Assembly (NCBI RefSeq): GCF_011043625.1
Contig: NZ_JAAKGT010000005.1
Location: 1 to 64,000, forward strand
Length of the DNA stretch: 64,000 nucleotides
Reading direction: 5' to 3'
Source of the DNA: Caulobacter sp. 602-2
GTDB taxonomy: Bacteria; Pseudomonadota; Alphaproteobacteria; Caulobacterales; Caulobacteraceae
Positions within the stretch are counted from its first letter, which is position 1. Every line of letters begins with the position of its first letter. Made by a program: the position numbers and the translations under genes. Under the pieces are notes generated by a model. That model was not told the DNA's origin and did no database searches. It worked only from the letters and a program-made list of their open reading frames with translations. Shown piece after piece: positions 27,123 through 35,521 of the stretch.

Positions 27123-28676
27123 TCAGTTGGCCAGGCGACGCAGGAACGACGGGATCTCGAGATCCTCGCCGTCGTCGGCCTGGGGCGGATCGATCGGCTG
27201 CAGTTGCGGACGGGCCGAACCGGTCTGGCGGGCCTGCGGCTGCGGGGCCGGCTCGTAGCGCTGCTGGCGACCGCCGCCGAACAGGCTCATCCAGCCGCCG
27301 CTCTTCTGCTGGCGGCGATCCTCGTAGTGATCGCTGTACAGCGGCTCGTCGTCGGCTTCGGCGACCATCGGGTCGACGATGCGGGTGACGCGCGGCGCGG
27401 GGGCCGGCTCATAGACCGGTTCCGGCTCGTAGGCGGCTTCCGGCTGGGCGTAGAGGTCGGCCTGGGCGTGCGGCTGCGGGGCCGGCTCGTAGGCCGGTTC
27501 CGGATAGGCCGTGGCGGTCGGGCGCTCGATCGGACGGGCCTCGTAGCGCGAACCCGGGCGGATTTCCGGCTGGGCCGGAGCCTGGGCGACCGGCTGCGGG
27601 GCCGGGGCGGGTTGCGGAGCCGGTTGCGGCGCGGGACGCGAGGTCTCAGCCAGCAGCGGCGCGGCGTGGGTGTTGCGAGCGGCCGGCTTGGGCTCGATCT
27701 GCTGGATCGAGGCGCCGTCCATGCCGGTGGCGACCACCGACACGCGGATCACGCCGTCCAGCGACGGGTCGAAGGCCGCGCCGAAGATGATGTTGGCTTC
27801 CGCGTCGACCTGGTCGGAGATCGCGTTGGCGGCCTCGTCCACTTCGAGCAGGGTCATGTCCATGCCGCCGGTCACGTTGACCAGCACGGCCTTGGCGCCC
27901 TTCAGCGACACTTCGTCGAGCAGCGGGTTGGCGATGGCGTTCTGAGCGGCCATCAGGGCGCGGTCTTCGCCGGTGCCCTCGCCGGTGCCCATCATCGCCT
28001 TGCCCATCTCGGTCATGACCGTGCGGACGTCGGCGAAGTCGAGGTTGATCAGGCCCGGCAGCACCATCAGGTCGGTGATCGAGCGGACGCCCGAGTGCAG
28101 CACCTGGTCGGCCATGCCGAAGGCTTCGGCGAAGGTCGTGCGTTCGTTGGCGACGCGGAACAGGTTCTGGTTCGGGATGACGATCAGGGTGTCGACGTAG
28201 CGCTGCAGCTCCTGGATGCCGGCGTCGGCCAGGCGCATGCGGTGACGGCCTTCGAAGTGGAAGGGCTTGGTCACCACGCCGACGGTCAGGATGCCGCGCT
28301 CACGGGCGCACTTGGCGATGATCGGGGCTGCGCCGGTGCCGGTGCCGCCGCCCATGCCGGCGGTGATGAACACCATGTGAGCGCCTTCCAGGTGCTCGCC
28401 GATCTCGGGGAAGCTCTCTTCGGCGGCGCTCATGCCCACTTCGGGGTGCGCGCCGGCGCCCAGGCCCTGCGTGATCTGCACGCCGAGCTGGATGCGACGG
28501 TCGGTCTTGGCGAACTGGAGCTGCTGGGCGTCCGTGTTGGCGACGACGAACTCAACACCTTCGAGGCCCGCCTCGATCATGTTGTTCACGGCGTTGCCGC
28601 CCGCGCCGCCAACGCCGAAGACCACGATGCGCGGCTTCAGCTCGGTGGTGCGCGGCGCCGAAAGAGAAATAGCCAT
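27123..28676 (-). CDS. ftsZ: cell division protein FtsZ
   Basis: A 517-aa tubulin-like GTPase that polymerises into the division ring. The tubulin signature GGGTGTG is at residues 109-115. The T7 synergy loop [11 protein letters not shown] is present, and the N-terminal [21 protein letters not shown] is canonical. From about residue 320 a long Pro/Ala/Gln/Glu-rich linker runs to the C-terminal peptide [13 protein letters not shown], which binds FtsA and other partners. The long linker and total length are typical of Caulobacter. ATG 28676 ([10 protein letters not shown]) was chosen over an upstream in-frame codon at 28715. It has its own promoter region and terminator, separate from ftsA. Confidence 0.98.
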   Translation of the reverse strand: MAISLSAPRTTELKPRIVVFGVGGAGGNAVNNMIEAGLEGVEFVVANTDAQQLQFAKTDRRIQLGVQITQGLGAGAHPEVGMSAAEESFPEIGEHLEGAHMVFITAGMGGGTGTGAAPIIAKCARERGILTVGVVTKPFHFEGRHRMRLADAGIQELQRYVDTLIVIPNQNLFRVANERTTFAEAFGMADQVLHSGVRSITDLMVLPGLINLDFADVRTVMTEMGKAMMGTGEGTGEDRALMAAQNAIANPLLDEVSLKGAKAVLVNVTGGMDMTLLEVDEAANAISDQVDAEANIIFGAAFDPSLDGVIRVSVVATGMDGASIQQIEPKPAARNTHAAPLLAETSRPAPQPAPQPAPAPQPVAQAPAQPEIRPGSRYEARPIERPTATAYPEPAYEPAPQPHAQADLYAQPEAAYEPEPVYEPAPAPRVTRIVDPMVAEADDEPLYSDHYEDRRQQKSGGWMSLFGGGRQQRYEPAPQPQARQTGSARPQLQPIDPPQADDGEDLEIPSFLRRLAN

Positions 28677-28770
28677 GGGGACCCTCGCGTCCTTACGCCG
28701 AATTCGCCAAATCAACCGACCGCAAGTCGGTAACGCCTCGACGATCGGGTTAACAGAACAACCACCATCG

Positions 28771-28785
28771 TTAACTGGCGGTTAA
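28771..28785 (-). promoter_or_regulatory. CtrA-binding box of ftsZ promoter
   Basis: On the ftsZ strand the sequence reads TTAA, seven bases, TTAAC, an exact match to the CtrA full-site consensus, about 95 bp upstream of the ftsZ start codon. Confidence 0.8.
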
Positions 28786-28796
28786 AGCCATAATCT

Positions 28797-28801
28797 GAGT
28801 C
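28797..28801. promoter_or_regulatory. GANTC methylation site
   Basis: GAGTC, a CcrM site, lies 12 bp from the CtrA box in the ftsZ upstream region. A second one (GATTC) is at 28940-28944. Hemimethylation-dependent GcrA activation of ftsZ is known in C. crescentus. Confidence 0.5.
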
Positions 28802-28854
28802 GGCTGCAGGTCGATCCCGCTTACAGGGAAAAAAGCGAGTTATCCAAAGGAATT

Positions 28855-28879
28855 GCTTGGAACTCCTTGGTTTCCAAGC
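28855..28879. repeat. inverted repeat upstream of ftsZ
   Basis: A perfect 8-bp inverted repeat (GCTTGGAA and TTCCAAGC, 9-base spacer) lies about 180 bp upstream of ftsZ. It could be a regulator site or, if transcribed, a leader hairpin. Confidence 0.45.
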
Positions 28880-29047
28880 TGGGCCGGAACCCTCGTGCGG
28901 CGGAACGCCGCTGGCCTGTTTTTCGCGTCGAACCCCTCGGATTCGGGGGCGCGAAACTACACTGTTTGGCCATTCAGGCACTTAGAAAGTTAAGCGACAG
29001 GGTTAATTCACCCATCGGGCGAGCCGGGTGATTTGCCCCGCACATGC

Positions 29048-29076
29048 GAAAACGCCCCGCCCTTTCGGGCGAGGCG
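29048..29076 (-). terminator. rho-independent terminator of ftsA
   Basis: A 10-bp stem (CGCCTCGCCC against GGGCGGGGCG, GAAA loop) is followed by TTTT on the minus strand, 30 bp after the ftsA stop. It separates the ftsQA transcript from ftsZ. Confidence 0.85.
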
Positions 29077-29106
29077 CTGGTCGTTTTCCCGCTTCGGGAC
29101 GAACGC

Positions 29107-30432
29107 TTAGAGGTTGTCGCGCAGCCAGGCGGCAGCCTTGGCCACCGGCGAGGCGTTGGGGTCCATCGGACGCTTGCGCACCTGCCCGCCGCTGAGGGCC
29201 TTGGGCGAGACCACCTCGCGCGGGCCGAAGGCCGTGCGATGCAGGACCCCGGCGGCGGCGCAGAAGGCGGGTCCCGAGGCCGCGTCGGCCAGGTGGGGCA
29301 CCCGGCGCGGACGGCCCAGACGCACCGGACGGTCGAACACTCGCACGGCCACTTCGCGCACGCCGGCCAGTTGGCTGGCGCCGCCGGTCAGCACGATGCC
29401 CGCGCCCGGCTCCACCGGCGCGCCCGAGGCCTTCAGGCGCTCGCGCAGCAGCTCCAGGGTCTCTTCGACGCGCGGCTGGATGATGCCCTTCAGCAGGGAC
29501 CGGGGCGCGATCACCGGACCCGCGCCCGGATCATCGCCCCGCGGCGGGGCCTCGATCATCTCGCGGTCCTCGTTGGCCGAGGCGATGGCGCTGCCGTGCA
29601 GGGTCTTGATGCGTTCGGCGCCGGCGACCGAGGTCTGCAGGCCGCGGGCGATGTCCTGCGTGACGTGCCCGCCGCCGACGGCCAGGCTGTCGACGTGGCA
29701 CAGGGCGCCGTTGTTGAACACGGCCACCGAGGTCGAGCCGCCGCCCATGTCGATGCAGACGGCGCCGAGATCCATCTCGTCCTCTTCCAAGGCCGCCAGG
29801 GCCGAGGCGAAGGGCGCTGCGACGATGCCTTCGAACGACAGGTGGGCGCGTTCGACGCAGTGGGCCAGGGTGTGGAAGATGTTCTCGTTGACCGAGACGA
29901 CCAGCAGTTCCAGGCCCAGCGAGCGGCCGAACATGGCGCGCGGGTCGCGGATGCCCTTCTGGCCGTCGACCGACCAGGCGATCGGCAAGAGGTGGATCGG
30001 CTTGCGGCCCGGCAGGCGCACCTGGGCCAGCGCCGAGGAGATGGCGCGCGACAGGTCGCCGTCCGCAATCGGACGCGCGCCCAGCGAAACCTGGGTGTGG
30101 ACGCGATGGCTGGCCAGCTGGCCGCCCGCGGTGCAGACGCTGACGCCCTGGACGCTGACACCGGCGACCGTCTCGGCGCGCTCCACGGCTTGCGCGATGG
30201 CCTGGGCGGCCTCGTCCAGATTGACGATCGCCCCGCCGCGCACGCCGCGCGACTGCACGTAGCCGACCCCGGCGGTCGTCAGAGTGCGGTTGTCGCGGTG
30301 GACGCCGTCCGCCTTCATAATGAAGCACGTGACTTTCGACGCCCCCAGGTCCACGGCCGCGACCGCGGGCTGACGCACGAGCGTCGCCTTCAGGCCGTCA
30401 CGGGCCTGTCTCCGGTCCTCAAGTCGCGACAT
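29107..30432 (-). CDS. ftsA: cell division protein FtsA
   Basis: A 441-aa actin-like ATPase that tethers FtsZ to the membrane. The actin-family phosphate loop AAVDLGASKVTCFIM is near residue 28, with the second phosphate loop IDMGGGSTSVAVF near 205 and the adenosine motif IVLTGGASQLAGVREVA near 350. The C-terminal amphipathic membrane helix is visible as AKAAAWLRDNL. ATG 30432 was chosen over an in-frame GTG at 30444 because of ribosome-site spacing. It follows ftsQ by 33 bp and ends in a strong terminator. Confidence 0.96.
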   Translation of the reverse strand: MSRLEDRRQARDGLKATLVRQPAVAAVDLGASKVTCFIMKADGVHRDNRTLTTAGVGYVQSRGVRGGAIVNLDEAAQAIAQAVERAETVAGVSVQGVSVCTAGGQLASHRVHTQVSLGARPIADGDLSRAISSALAQVRLPGRKPIHLLPIAWSVDGQKGIRDPRAMFGRSLGLELLVVSVNENIFHTLAHCVERAHLSFEGIVAAPFASALAALEEDEMDLGAVCIDMGGGSTSVAVFNNGALCHVDSLAVGGGHVTQDIARGLQTSVAGAERIKTLHGSAIASANEDREMIEAPPRGDDPGAGPVIAPRSLLKGIIQPRVEETLELLRERLKASGAPVEPGAGIVLTGGASQLAGVREVAVRVFDRPVRLGRPRRVPHLADAASGPAFCAAAGVLHRTAFGPREVVSPKALSGGQVRKRPMDPNASPVAKAAAWLRDNL

Positions 30433-30465
30433 GGTCAGGGTCACCTCAGTCCATCGTTTCTGTTC

Positions 30466-31371
30466 TTACGCCCCGTTGGCCACGGGCTGCCCGGGCAGCA
30501 CGGAGTCTCGGGGCCGGATCGCCACCATCTCGGGATCGCGCAGGTCGATGCGCGCGAAGCCGAGATCGAGGATGCGTTGCCGCTGGTCCAGTTGATCCAA
30601 TTGAATCAACGCGGATTCTTCGTCAATGGCCGGCAGCTGGATCAGCGAGCCATCTTTCAATCGCAGGTCCCAGCGGCGGTCGTCGACGCGCACCAGCGCT
30701 TCGAGACGATCGCGCAGGCGCGGCCGGGCGTTGACCGCCGGCAGGATGTTCCCCGCGGCCTGGTCGGCGCCCTGCCCCACCACCAGCGGCAGGTGCGGGA
30801 AGCGCGCGGCGTCGGCCTCGCGGATGATGCGGCCCTCGGCGTCGATCACCTTCAGGCGCCCCGAGTGCTGCCACACGGCCAGGGCCGGGCGCTCCTCGAC
30901 GGCGATCATCACGGTGTCGGGCAGCAGGCGGACCACCTTGGCCGACTTCACCCAGCCCACGCCTTCGACGCGGCTCTTCAGGTCCACCAGGTCCATGCCC
31001 AGCGTCGGCTGGTCCTGGTAGAGGCCGCTGGCCTTCAGGATGTCGGCCTGGGCCGTGGCCGAGGCGCCGGTGACGTGCACGGCCTTCAGCTTGAAGCCCA
31101 GGTTGGCGAACTCACCGTCGACGCCGTGCACCATGGCCTGGCCCAGGCGCTCGGCGCGGTGGCCGGTGGCCAGGGTGACGACGAGGGCGAGCGCCAGCGC
31201 GCCGCCAGCGACGCCCAGGGCCAGGGTCGGCGACACGCCGACACCGCCGCGCGCGGCATGCAGCTTCCCCGCCGGCTGTTGCGGAGCCGGTCGAGCCTTG
31301 TTCGGACTTGCGGGCGCTTCGGCCCGGGGGCGCGCTGGCTTGCGCGGTCCCCCCCGCACTGCCGCGGGCAT
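30466..31371 (-). CDS. ftsQ: cell division protein FtsQ
   Basis: A 301-aa bitopic inner-membrane protein of the divisome. A basic, Pro-rich cytoplasmic N-terminus (residues 1-45) precedes one transmembrane helix (about 48-68). The POTRA domain begins about residue 93 (LKAVHVTGASATAQADILKASGL) and continues with VGWVKSAKVVRLLPDTVMIAVEERPALAVW; the beta domain follows. It is the first gene of the ftsQA unit. No murC, murB or ddl gene lies immediately upstream; instead there is a 560-bp gap and a peptidase gene. Confidence 0.95.
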   Translation of the reverse strand: MPAAVRGGPRKPARPRAEAPASPNKARPAPQQPAGKLHAARGGVGVSPTLALGVAGGALALALVVTLATGHRAERLGQAMVHGVDGEFANLGFKLKAVHVTGASATAQADILKASGLYQDQPTLGMDLVDLKSRVEGVGWVKSAKVVRLLPDTVMIAVEERPALAVWQHSGRLKVIDAEGRIIREADAARFPHLPLVVGQGADQAAGNILPAVNARPRLRDRLEALVRVDDRRWDLRLKDGSLIQLPAIDEESALIQLDQLDQRQRILDLGFARIDLRDPEMVAIRPRDSVLPGQPVANGA

Positions 31372-31499
31372 AAGCGTCCTCCACCATCAGACACTAGAAA
31401 AACGGAACCCTTGAGCGCCTCTCCGATCCCGACCATCGTTCGACGACGGGGCGGGTCCGGGCAAAGCGCCTACGGAGGCGTAGAAAGGCCTGAAGGTCG

Positions 31500-31515
31500 T
31501 TAATGCCGGGATAAC
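31500..31515. promoter_or_regulatory. CtrA-like box upstream of ftsQ
   Basis: The sequence reads TTAA, seven bases, ATAAC, one mismatch from the CtrA consensus, about 130 bp upstream of ftsQ. The ftsQA promoter of C. crescentus is known to be CtrA-controlled. Confidence 0.55.
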
Positions 31516-31772
31516 GAAGAGGCCGCCGCGTTACGGCTCGGCAACCAAGGCGTGCGCCATTTCGGGACAGCCGTTAACCCATCGCCGCCTTGCGCTGTCA
31601 GGGTTTGCAGCGCGTTTTCCCTGTCGCGCCGGGGCTTTGGGGCGCGATGATGCGGCGCCGCAAATCTGTGGATGAGCACATAAAGTATGAACGGCCGCGC
31701 TTCGCGACTTTTTGACTCACCCGAGGGTCGCGGCGACGCGCCGCACGCGCGGGGAGTGTTTCAGCTTCGCTC

Positions 31773-31911
31773 GTCATCCCGGCCGAAGCGAAGCGTAGAG
31801 CCGGGACCCAGGGGCCGCCGCTATGCGTCGGCGACCGCTGGGTGCCCAGCCCAACCGCAAAGCCCAGTCCCCTGGGTCCCGGATAGCCGCTGCGCGGCTT
31901 CCGGGATGACG
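31773..31911. repeat. class C intergenic inverted repeat
   Basis: A 139-bp element beginning GTCATCCCGG and ending CCGGGATGAC, with internal GGGACCCAGGGG and CCCCTGGGTCCC arms. It is a longer relative of the element between hpd and hmgA. Confidence 0.75.
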
Positions 31912-31931
31912 ATGAGAGGGAAGAGGAAAGG

Positions 31932-33332
31932 CTAGTGCCCCGCCTGCGCCGGCGCGGCCGCGCCCAGGGCGCGGAAGTCGATGTCGCTGTCGGCCACCAG
32001 ATAGATGAAGCTCGTCCAGGCGGCGACGTTCTGGGCCAGCTGGATCGGATCCACCTTGTCCAGGGTGTCGTCGGCGGTGTGGTGGTAGTCGAAGTAGCGG
32101 CTGGCGTCCTGGTTGAGGTTCACCACCGGCACGCCCGCGCCCTCGATCCCGCCGATGTCGGCCCCGCCGTGGGCGGCCGGATTGCGGTCGAAATAGATCT
32201 TCAGCGGGCTGAGCGTCTGGATCGCCGCCTTCATGGCCGGGTGGCCTTCCGCCCCCTTGGGCAGCTGCAGGCTGTAGATGCGGTCGGCGCCCGTGTCGCT
32301 CTCGCCGGCCAGGACCAGCTTTTCGAGGCTGGACTTGTTGGCGGCCAAGAAGGCGTCGGACGAACCGCCGCTCTCCTCCGAGCCCCACATCACCACGCGA
32401 ATGGTGCGCTTGGGGTGCTTGGGCAACTCGCCGATCAGCTTGGCCGCGGCCGTGGTGATGGCGATGCCGGCCGCGTCGTCGAAGGCGCCGGTGCCGACAT
32501 CCCAGCTGTCGAGGTGGCCGCCGATGACGATCACCTCGTCGGGCTTTTCCGAGCCCTTGATGTCGGCCGAGATGTTCCAGGCCACGTCGCCGGCGTCGAG
32601 GGTCGAGGCCAGCTTCAGCTTGATGCGCAGCGGGCCCTTCTTGGCCAATCGCTCCAGTTGCTCGGCCTCCGGCACGCCCAGGGCGGCGGCGGGGATGGTG
32701 ACGACGTCGGCGCCGTTCGTGGTCACGCCCGTGTGCGGCACGGTCGAGCTGGACGTCGAGACCGAGCGGATCAGCAGGGCCACGGCCCCGCGCTTGGCGG
32801 CCTCGACCGGACCGGCGCGGCGCGAGATGCCGGCGATCCCGTAGCCGGCGCCGTCCTGGGCGCGGACCATCGGCTGGGTGATGACGACGATCTTGCCCTT
32901 GATGGCGGCGGCCGGCGCGGCGACCATCTCGGCGTAGGTGGAGAACAGCGCCACCTCGGCCTCGATCCCCTCGGCCGGCGTCGGGATGGTGCGGCCCAGG
33001 CCCACGATCGACAGCTTCATCGGATAGGGCGCGACCAGTTCGGCGCTCTCTTCGCCGCGCGTCCACGACGGCTTGGCGAACTGGTCGACCTTGATGTTGG
33101 TGAAGCCCAGCGCCTTGAACTTGGCCACGCTCCAGTCCTTGGCGCGCTCCATGCCCGGCGAGCCGACGAGGCGCGGGCCGATGTTGGTGGTCAGGTCCTC
33201 GGTGATGTCCCAGGCCAGGCGATCGTTCAGGGCCTTGTCGCGCAGCGCCTCGGCGGTCTTGACGTCTTGTGCGTGAGCGGCGCCCGCCAGCAGGGCGGAG
33301 GCGGCGACGGCGGTCAGCAGGCTGCGGATCAT
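31932..33332 (-). CDS. M28 family exported metallopeptidase
   Basis: A 466-aa zinc aminopeptidase of the M28 family. The signal peptide MIRSLLTAVAASALLAGAAHA sends it to the periplasm or outside. A PA-like insert domain lies about residues 125-255. The metal-binding segments are GGHLDSWDVGTGAFDDAAG and WGSEESG, which provide His, Asp and Glu ligands; a further Asp and His are expected near GAD and DYHHTADDTLDKVD. ATG 33332 follows a strong AGGGGAG site. It resembles carboxypeptidase Q-like enzymes. Confidence 0.9.
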   Translation of the reverse strand: MIRSLLTAVAASALLAGAAHAQDVKTAEALRDKALNDRLAWDITEDLTTNIGPRLVGSPGMERAKDWSVAKFKALGFTNIKVDQFAKPSWTRGEESAELVAPYPMKLSIVGLGRTIPTPAEGIEAEVALFSTYAEMVAAPAAAIKGKIVVITQPMVRAQDGAGYGIAGISRRAGPVEAAKRGAVALLIRSVSTSSSTVPHTGVTTNGADVVTIPAAALGVPEAEQLERLAKKGPLRIKLKLASTLDAGDVAWNISADIKGSEKPDEVIVIGGHLDSWDVGTGAFDDAAGIAITTAAAKLIGELPKHPKRTIRVVMWGSEESGGSSDAFLAANKSSLEKLVLAGESDTGADRIYSLQLPKGAEGHPAMKAAIQTLSPLKIYFDRNPAAHGGADIGGIEGAGVPVVNLNQDASRYFDYHHTADDTLDKVDPIQLAQNVAAWTSFIYLVADSDIDFRALGAAAPAQAGH

Positions 33333-33444
33333 GAGCAGGATTCTCCCCTAAGAGGCAGCTGTCATAGCACTGCTCTCCCGGTGGAGAACCCCGCACGGCG
33401 CCCACTTTTGTCAGCAGTCGGCAGGTGAAGCGAAATTCGCCCCG

Positions 33445-34527
33445 TCAGGCCCTGGGCGCTGCGCCCAGCAGCTTGTCGGCGAAGAGATCCAGCGCCTTCT
33501 GCGACAGGTCGGTGTTGTTGAGGATCACCACCGTGTCGCCGGTGTCGAGCCGGTGACCCAGCACCGAGCGGTAGCCGGCCGTGCGCCCGGTCTCCCACCC
33601 CGCCAGCCTGACCTGGCCGTCGATGGTCAGGCTGCGCACCCGGCCGCCCAGCGCATAGTCCTGCTCGGGCACGAGGATCGTCGTCATGGCCTTGCGCGAG
33701 GCGTCCGAAAGGAACGACGTGTCGAAGACGAGGTGCGCCGCGACCAGCAGGTCGTCGGCCGTGCTGAAATAGCCCCCGCCCGCCGCCATCACCGCCAGCC
33801 GGGCGTTCTCCCGCCGCGCCAGGGGCGGGCCCGCATAATAGGACGCCGCCACGCCGGCCTCGGCGTCGATGCGGCCCGCGCGGGTGTGGCTCATCTTCAG
33901 CGGCCCGGTGACCAGTTCCTCGACCACCGCCTGGAACGGCCTGCCCGTCGCCGCCTCGACGATGGCGGTGACCATGAACCAGTTGGTCAGGGCGTAGTCG
34001 AACCTGCTCCCCGGCGGAAACAGAGGATCGCCCTGGCAGAACAGGCTCACCGCCTGCGCCGCCGACACCTCGCGCTTGAGCACCTCCGGATCGGCCTTGA
34101 GCGCGGGCATGAAGCCGTTGGGAACGCCGCTGGTGTTGGACAGCAGGTGCGTCAGGGTCACCGTCTTGCCGGTGTCGGGCCGCTGGTCGGGCAACCAAGT
34201 CGCGATCGGCGCGTCGAGCGAGAGCTTGCCCTGCTCTACCAGGCGCAGCACCGCGATCGTGGTCAGCCATTTCGAGATCGAGGCGATCGCATAGACCGTG
34301 TCGCGGGTCGCCGGCTTTTGCGCCTCGATGTCGGCCATGCCGAAGGCGCGCGCGTAGGAGGCCCTGCCCTTGCGCCCGATCATCACCACGCCCTGGAACT
34401 TCTGCTCGGCGACGAAGGCGTCGACCACGGGATTGTCGGCGCCCAGCGTGGCCGGCGCGGCCAGGGACAGGCCGGGCGCGGCGCACAGCGCGCCTGCGGC
34501 GGCGAACAGGCCGCGTCGGTCGATCAT
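33445..34527 (-). CDS. beta-lactamase-family serine hydrolase
   Basis: A 360-aa exported serine hydrolase of the class C beta-lactamase/PBP4-like family (esterase or peptidase more likely than true beta-lactamase). A Tat-like signal (MIDRRGLFAAAGALCAAPGLSLA) starts the protein. The active-site SxxK is S83-I-S-K86 and the second motif is YALTN (YxN). The C-terminal LGHRLDTGDTVVILNN is where the third motif is expected. ATG 34527 is preferred over an in-frame upstream codon at 34593. It is divergent from the TetR gene. Confidence 0.87.
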   Translation of the reverse strand: MIDRRGLFAAAGALCAAPGLSLAAPATLGADNPVVDAFVAEQKFQGVVMIGRKGRASYARAFGMADIEAQKPATRDTVYAIASISKWLTTIAVLRLVEQGKLSLDAPIATWLPDQRPDTGKTVTLTHLLSNTSGVPNGFMPALKADPEVLKREVSAAQAVSLFCQGDPLFPPGSRFDYALTNWFMVTAIVEAATGRPFQAVVEELVTGPLKMSHTRAGRIDAEAGVAASYYAGPPLARRENARLAVMAAGGGYFSTADDLLVAAHLVFDTSFLSDASRKAMTTILVPEQDYALGGRVRSLTIDGQVRLAGWETGRTAGYRSVLGHRLDTGDTVVILNNTDLSQKALDLFADKLLGAAPRA

Positions 34528-34676
34528 CGGAAAACTCCCCACAAACCGCCGCCCCCAGCGATGGCCGCGACCCTGGCGCAGGCCCGCGGCCAAGTCCCGT
34601 TAAGCTTTGGCAATGGGCGAACATTGGCATTCGACGAGAAGCGCTCTAGGTCTGGAGGCGACTTCAGGAGACCCCG

Positions 34677-35339
34677 ATGCCCAAGCCGACGGTCGAACCG
34701 GCCGCCGACATCCCGCTCGACGCCAAGCTGCGGCCGACCCAGGCCCGCGCCCAGGACACCTACGAGGTGGTGCTGGCCACCGCCGGCGAGCTCCTGATCG
34801 AGTCCGGCTTCGAACAGCTGACCACCAACGCCATCTGCAAGCGCGCCGGCCTGACCCCGCCCGCGCTCTACCGCTACTTCCCCAACAAGTACGCGATCCT
34901 CAAGGAGCTGGGCGACCGGCTGATGCGGCTGCAGGACGAGGCCGTGTTCGCCTGGATGGAGGCCGGCGGCCTGGAGGGCGAGACCGCGTCCGAGCGCGTG
35001 GCCAAGACCGCCGCCCTGCTGACCGACGTCATCGAAATGACTCGCCGCTTTCCCGGCGGCGCGGCCATCGGCCGGGCTCTGCGGGCCGTGCCGATGCTGC
35101 AGCAGTTGCGCTTCGCCTCGCGCGACATGGTCGCCGGGCAGTTCGGCGAGGTGCTGACCGCACGCTTCCCGTCGGTCTCGCCGACGCGGATCCGCACCGC
35201 CACGCGCATGATGGTGGAACTGACCTACGCCGCCACCGAGATGGCCGTCGAGGAGCCCGGCCAGGACGCGACCGCCCTGGCCGAAGAGATTGGCCGCCTG
35301 TTCGACTGCTATTTCGAGACGTTCGACGCTCAGTTGTGA
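34677..35339 (+). CDS. TetR family transcriptional regulator
   Basis: A 220-aa TetR-type repressor. The N-terminal helix-turn-helix is LTTNAICKRAGLTPPALYRYFPNKYAILKEL at about residues 45-75; the rest is the helical ligand-binding and dimerisation domain. A CAGGAG site precedes ATG 34677. It is followed on the same strand by an FAD oxidase, with a class A repeat and a perfect palindrome (35476-35495) between, which may be its operator. Confidence 0.9.
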   Translation: MPKPTVEPAADIPLDAKLRPTQARAQDTYEVVLATAGELLIESGFEQLTTNAICKRAGLTPPALYRYFPNKYAILKELGDRLMRLQDEAVFAWMEAGGLEGETASERVAKTAALLTDVIEMTRRFPGGAAIGRALRAVPMLQQLRFASRDMVAGQFGEVLTARFPSVSPTRIRTATRMMVELTYAATEMAVEEPGQDATALAEEIGRLFDCYFETFDAQL

Positions 35340-35443
35340 CCCCCTCCGGCCCTCCGCCCCCCCAGAGGGGGAGGATCTGGAAGCGCCACGCTTTAGAGGA
35401 AGCTCCCCCTCTGGGGGAGCTGTCGCGAAGCGACTGAGGGGGA
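35340..35443. repeat. class A intergenic inverted repeat
   Basis: Inverse hairpin units with CCCCCAGAGGGGGAGG and CTCCCCCTCTGGGGGAG cores lie just after the TetR stop codon. They are a variant of the class A elements. Confidence 0.7.
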
Positions 35444-35475
35444 TTTCCGCCCCCGCATAACACCGACTTGCAATA

Positions 35476-35495
35476 ACGATAGTTTTTACTATCGT
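35476..35495. promoter_or_regulatory. perfect palindromic operator candidate
   Basis: Two 8-bp arms (ACGATAGT and ACTATCGT) flank a TTTT spacer, 27 bp upstream of the FAD oxidase start codon. Position and symmetry suggest a repressor operator overlapping the promoter; the TetR protein encoded upstream is the natural candidate. Confidence 0.6.
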
Positions 35496-35521
35496 CAGTC
35501 CATCGCAGCGGGGGAGCGCCG

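Larger units (their letters stand above)
28677..29106. other. 430-bp ftsA-ftsZ intergenic regulatory region
   Basis: This gap holds the ftsA terminator (29048-29076), a perfect 8-bp inverted repeat (28855-28879), a CtrA-type box (28771-28785) and two GANTC sites for CcrM methylation (28797-28801 and 28940-28944). In C. crescentus ftsZ transcription is controlled by CtrA, GcrA/CcrM and DnaA, so this is the cell-cycle promoter of ftsZ. No ORF is credible here. Confidence 0.8.
31372..31931. other. 560-bp region upstream of ftsQ
   Basis: The gap contains a CtrA-like box (31500-31515), a TTAACCCAT half-site-like sequence near 31574, a GACTC methylation site (31714-31718) and a class C repeat (31773-31911). 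I see no credible ORF. It probably includes the ftsQA promoter. Confidence 0.65.

Noticed and set aside
29044..31503. 819-codon open frame on the + strand opposite ftsA and ftsQ
   Set aside because: It is antisense to two clearly identified division genes. The protein is rich in Arg, Gly, Ala and His without any domain, the usual effect of high GC3 in the opposite strand.
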